The position numbers were made by a program, and so were the translations under genes. The notes beneath the pieces are model-generated. The model was given only the letters and a program-made list of their open reading frames with translations, was not told the DNA's origin and did not search any database. From assembly GCA_003550325.1 (NCBI GenBank), contig QKWP01001122.1:65232-129231 (forward strand): a stretch of DNA of 64,000 nucleotides, given 5' to 3'. This stretch comes from Gigaspora rosea (Eukaryota > Glomeromycota > Glomeromycetes > Diversisporales > Gigasporaceae). Positions 61,370 through 64,000 of this stretch are shown here, piece after piece. Within the stretch, counting starts at the first letter, position 1. Each line of letters opens with the position of its first letter.

Positions 61370-62150
61370 AAGATCTAATAACTGCTCAATAAAAATTTAA
61401 AGAATATAAAGATCTAACAACATTATCAAAAAGAATATTATAGAAAATAAAGACTACAAATGATGTTAATAAAAAGATTAAAGAAAATGAAGACTACCAA
61501 TGATATCAATATTGTAAATAAAAATATTAAAGAATGATATCTAATAGTATTTGACTTGTCAAATAAGAATTCTAAAGAAAATAAAGACCTAATAATATAT
61601 GACCGTCCAATAGGAATTTTAAAGAAGTGAAAACCTAATAATATCTGGTCCGCCCAATAAGTAATTAAAAAATGTGATCTAATAACACTGATTTTATCAA
61701 ATGAGAATTTCAAAGAAAATGAAGATTTAGTAATATTGAGATTTAAAAAAAACCCCCTGAAAATTTAGAAGTGTCGTGACCTAGTCTTAGGGATGTTAAT
61801 GGAGTAAGGTACTTCAGAGTAACTGTGGAGTATAACCCACTCCATACCGGTGTGGTCTAGACATGATACCACCTTGGATTACTAAGATATTATTAATAGG
61901 AGTAATTGCTCCAGAGTAATACTATTAATACAAAATAGATTATACTTTAGAGTATTATTATATATATATATTTTACTGTATTTCTCCAACAAGAATTTTA
62001 AAAAGCGAAGACTTAATTATGTCGTTACCCATTAATTACAATTACAAAGAAGCGATGGCCTATTATGTCTTAAAAACGATTTATCTCATCCAATTACAAT
62101 TTCAAAAAAAACGGAAACTTATTATTCCAGCCGATAAATGAAAATGAAAT
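61370..62150. repeat. Degenerate minisatellite, 40-48-bp unit
   Basis: About nine units of AAAGACCTAATAATAT..CCAATAAGAATTTTAAAGAA-like sequence to about 61740, more at about 61985-62150. It is interrupted at about 61795-61980 by a TTAGGGATGTTAATGG-starting stretch whose right end was not found. A minus-strand frame across it is a by-product of the repeat. Confidence 0.6.
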
Positions 62151-62219
62151 AACTAAATCGGAACATTCATCAAATACAAAGTGTGCACACTTTCATATTC
62201 GATAGTTCCGATTTAGTTA

Positions 62220-62388
62220 CAGTCAAACCTCTATATGCACACTCTATAAATGCACGCTCTCTATAATTGCACCATACACCTCAGTCCCAACTAATAATAA
62301 CACTAATTTATAAAATTGCTCTCTATAAATGCACACCCTCTACACTTATGGTCGGTCCCAAGGGGGTGCATATATGGAGGTTTGACTG
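62220..62388. mobile_element. mariner-type MITE, TA-flanked
   Basis: Ends CAGTCAAACCTCTATATGCA and inverse, TA on both sides (62218-62219, 62389-62390). The interior has GGTCGGTCCCAAGGGGGTGC. The end sequence is of the widely seen Tc1/mariner type. Confidence 0.75.
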
Positions 62389-62819
62389 TATTATTAAACA
62401 CGTGCCATTAAATGAGTGAAAAAAGTACATAAAACCCATACAAAGATTTGGGATTTGGGATTGGGATTTGGGAGGGATTTTAAAGTTTTTAATTTTGCAA
62501 GTATGTACTCCAGTCCTATGAAATGCCGCCGTTTATTACTAGTTATTTAAGTTAGTTTATACCCAATTTGTAATGATATATATGTTAAATCTGAGAGCGA
62601 CATTACATCTGCTTAACAGATTACCACGAAGTCTTAAAGCTTTGGTGTTATATGATTTAATTTCTAATGCTTTGTTAATCTGTAAGTTACCGTTACTATA
62701 AATTTAAAGATGAAATATTTTTTGAATATCAACCATACAACTTACAATTAAACAACTAAACAACTAATCGATTGGTCAGTCAACTGATCTCCGTAATCGA
62801 TTAGTTGCACCTATTACTA

Positions 62820-63640
62820 GGGATGCTACGATCTCATAAGGACCGTGGTCCAGACCAGTTTTTTGAACCGCGGCCCAAAGTCGGTCCATATAAATAGACA
62901 CAAACATCACGATGATATAATCAAATAGAAGCAAGGGAATAATTATGAGAAGTATCTGTGTGTTTATTTTTCATTATAAGAAAATATTATCACACTCGGC
63001 ACTTGGCATATAAAAACGATCTTGATTTGTAGTAAGCTTTATTGTAAATACCAATTATACTAATATCCATCGCTATTGCAAAGAAACTTCATTTCGCATA
63101 GAAGTTTGAATAACATCGCAAGCAAGTTGTTTTTATATGGTGCGGGAAGCTTTAAATCTCCATAAAAAATAGCTTTACAAAAAATGCTACTCCTCTTTTA
63201 AAAATTTATAAAATGTAAAACTAATCCACAAGATCAGTTCTTCTTGTCTTTAAGAACAAAACTTTGTGATTTAAATTTAAATTTAAATCTAAACTGATGG
63301 AGCAGTAGTCATTTATTTTTAGAACACGCTCGTATTTTAGGTTAAATGACTGTTACAATAATAAATAAAATGATATGCGCTAATTACCAGTATAAACGTA
63401 AGGTGTGCATGCATTTTTTACAAAATAAATTCAACCAAAGATCCCGGTACTATAACAGCAGTGATATTAATTGCTTAAATCATGCACTTTTATTGGTTGA
63501 AGGTGGTCCGGTCCTAAACCGAACCGAACGGGTCTGATTTATTGAGCTAGTTAGTAGCTAGTTCATGAACCTTGGTCTGGTCTATGGTCTGCTGCCTGGA
63601 CCGGTCTTTGAATCAAGACCGGTCCGTGACATCCCAATTG
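62820..63640. mobile_element. Possible hAT-like element, GGACCG-rich ends
   Basis: Left TAGGGATGCTACGATC..GGACCGTGGTCC, right GACCGGTCCGTGACATCCCA; inverted near-copies (AGGGATG). No 8-bp duplication matched. No transposase seen; a 63-codon frame at 63346 is not called. Confidence 0.4.
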
Positions 63641-63700
63641 GAAAAATTTTACCAACTCGGAACACTACTCTAGTACACATGGTTACAATTATCAATATAT

Positions 63701-63781
63701 ATTGGTATTAAGAAAGACGAAAAGAAGGCTTTTGAATATTATATGAAAGCAGTTGTTAGAAAATTCGGTCGTGATGAGTGA
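63701..63781 (+). pseudogene. Sel1-type repeat relic
   Basis: One frame reads IGIKKDEKKAFEYYMKAV then RKFGRDE and TGA. KKDEKKAFEYY.KA is the core of a Sel1-like helical repeat as found in expanded proteins of arbuscular mycorrhizal fungi. Only one repeat remains, with no upstream continuation in frame. Confidence 0.5.
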
Positions 63782-64000
63782 TATTAGTAATTGTTACTAT
63801 ATATTATAGAGTTGGAGTAGAAATAAATTTCCAGAACGCATTTGAATACCGTATAGTCACGAAATAACACGCAAGGGTGTAATTTCGAATCTCGGCCTAA
63901 ATTATGCTTAATTCATGCTGAAAATCGAAATAGAGTTATTTCGCGACTCGGCTGATTTGGATGATGCTATTGGGATATTAAATACTGGCATTCATTATGA
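63782..64000. other. Window edge, no gene seen
   Basis: GTGTAATTTCGAATCTCGGC near 63877 resembles a word near 4755. The sequence stops at the window edge. Confidence 0.4.

Noticed and set aside
61438..61713. Minus-strand 91-codon frame as a membrane protein
   Set aside because: It follows the minisatellite unit and has no start or splice context of its own.

Overview
The window looks like a fungal nuclear genome fragment, most likely from an arbuscular mycorrhizal fungus (Glomeromycotina, Rhizophagus-like). The support is indirect. The DNA is very AT-rich, the introns are short and AT-rich, and transposable elements nested in one another fill most of it. Small remnants also recall families that are expanded in these fungi: a Sel1-type repeat, a CxxC N-terminal motif of the expanded protein kinases, Mrr-like nuclease fragments and a multi-exon MULE-like gene. 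No tRNA, rRNA or CRISPR array was recognised, and there is no long intact cellular gene.

Layout. 1-4000: a repeat zone with a three-unit array of intron-like sequence on the minus strand, plus three palindromic MITEs, two of them with exact 8-bp target duplications. 4000-7780: AT-rich DNA, a MITE, and a 178-bp tandem duplication. 7789-8859 and 15679-16368: two copies of one intron-containing gene with an Mrr-like (QxK) nuclease core; the first is frameshifted, and the second is cut short and sits between two ~690-bp direct repeats. 9162-12390 (minus): a decayed MULE-like transposase gene of about 12 exons with WRKY-GCM1-type zinc-binding cysteines and histidines. 13.6-14.2 kb: a TA-flanked MITE and a kinase N-terminal relic. 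17.2-19.3 kb: a TTAA-flanked element and a decayed ISG12/IFI6-like membrane protein gene. 19.5-24 kb: foldbacks and repeats.

24159-32782 is a set of nested insertions. An outer CAGTGTTGTTA-ended element with an exact 8-bp duplication holds a TTAA-flanked 6.8-kb element, which holds a smaller relative and a 5'-truncated LINE, which in turn holds an 8-bp-duplicating MITE. 33-38 kb is mostly foldback elements. 38744-50727 is a second LINE of the same family on the plus strand, interrupted by a MITE and by a 2.7-kb hAT-like element. Inside it a 3970-bp exact direct repeat joined by a single N looks like an unmerged contig overlap. 51.6-64 kb holds two ~1.1-1.2 kb retroposons with A-rich tails, further MITEs (Harbinger-like, hAT-like, mariner-like), a 40-48 bp minisatellite, and a Sel1 relic near the right edge.

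How the parts relate: the two LINEs plausibly supplied the machinery for the two short retroposons. Many MITEs can be dated relative to one another by nesting. The Mrr-like gene, its intron, and the repeat arrays at the left edge and at 15-17 kb are all made of the same sequence. All reading was by eye, so alignments and family names need similarity searches.
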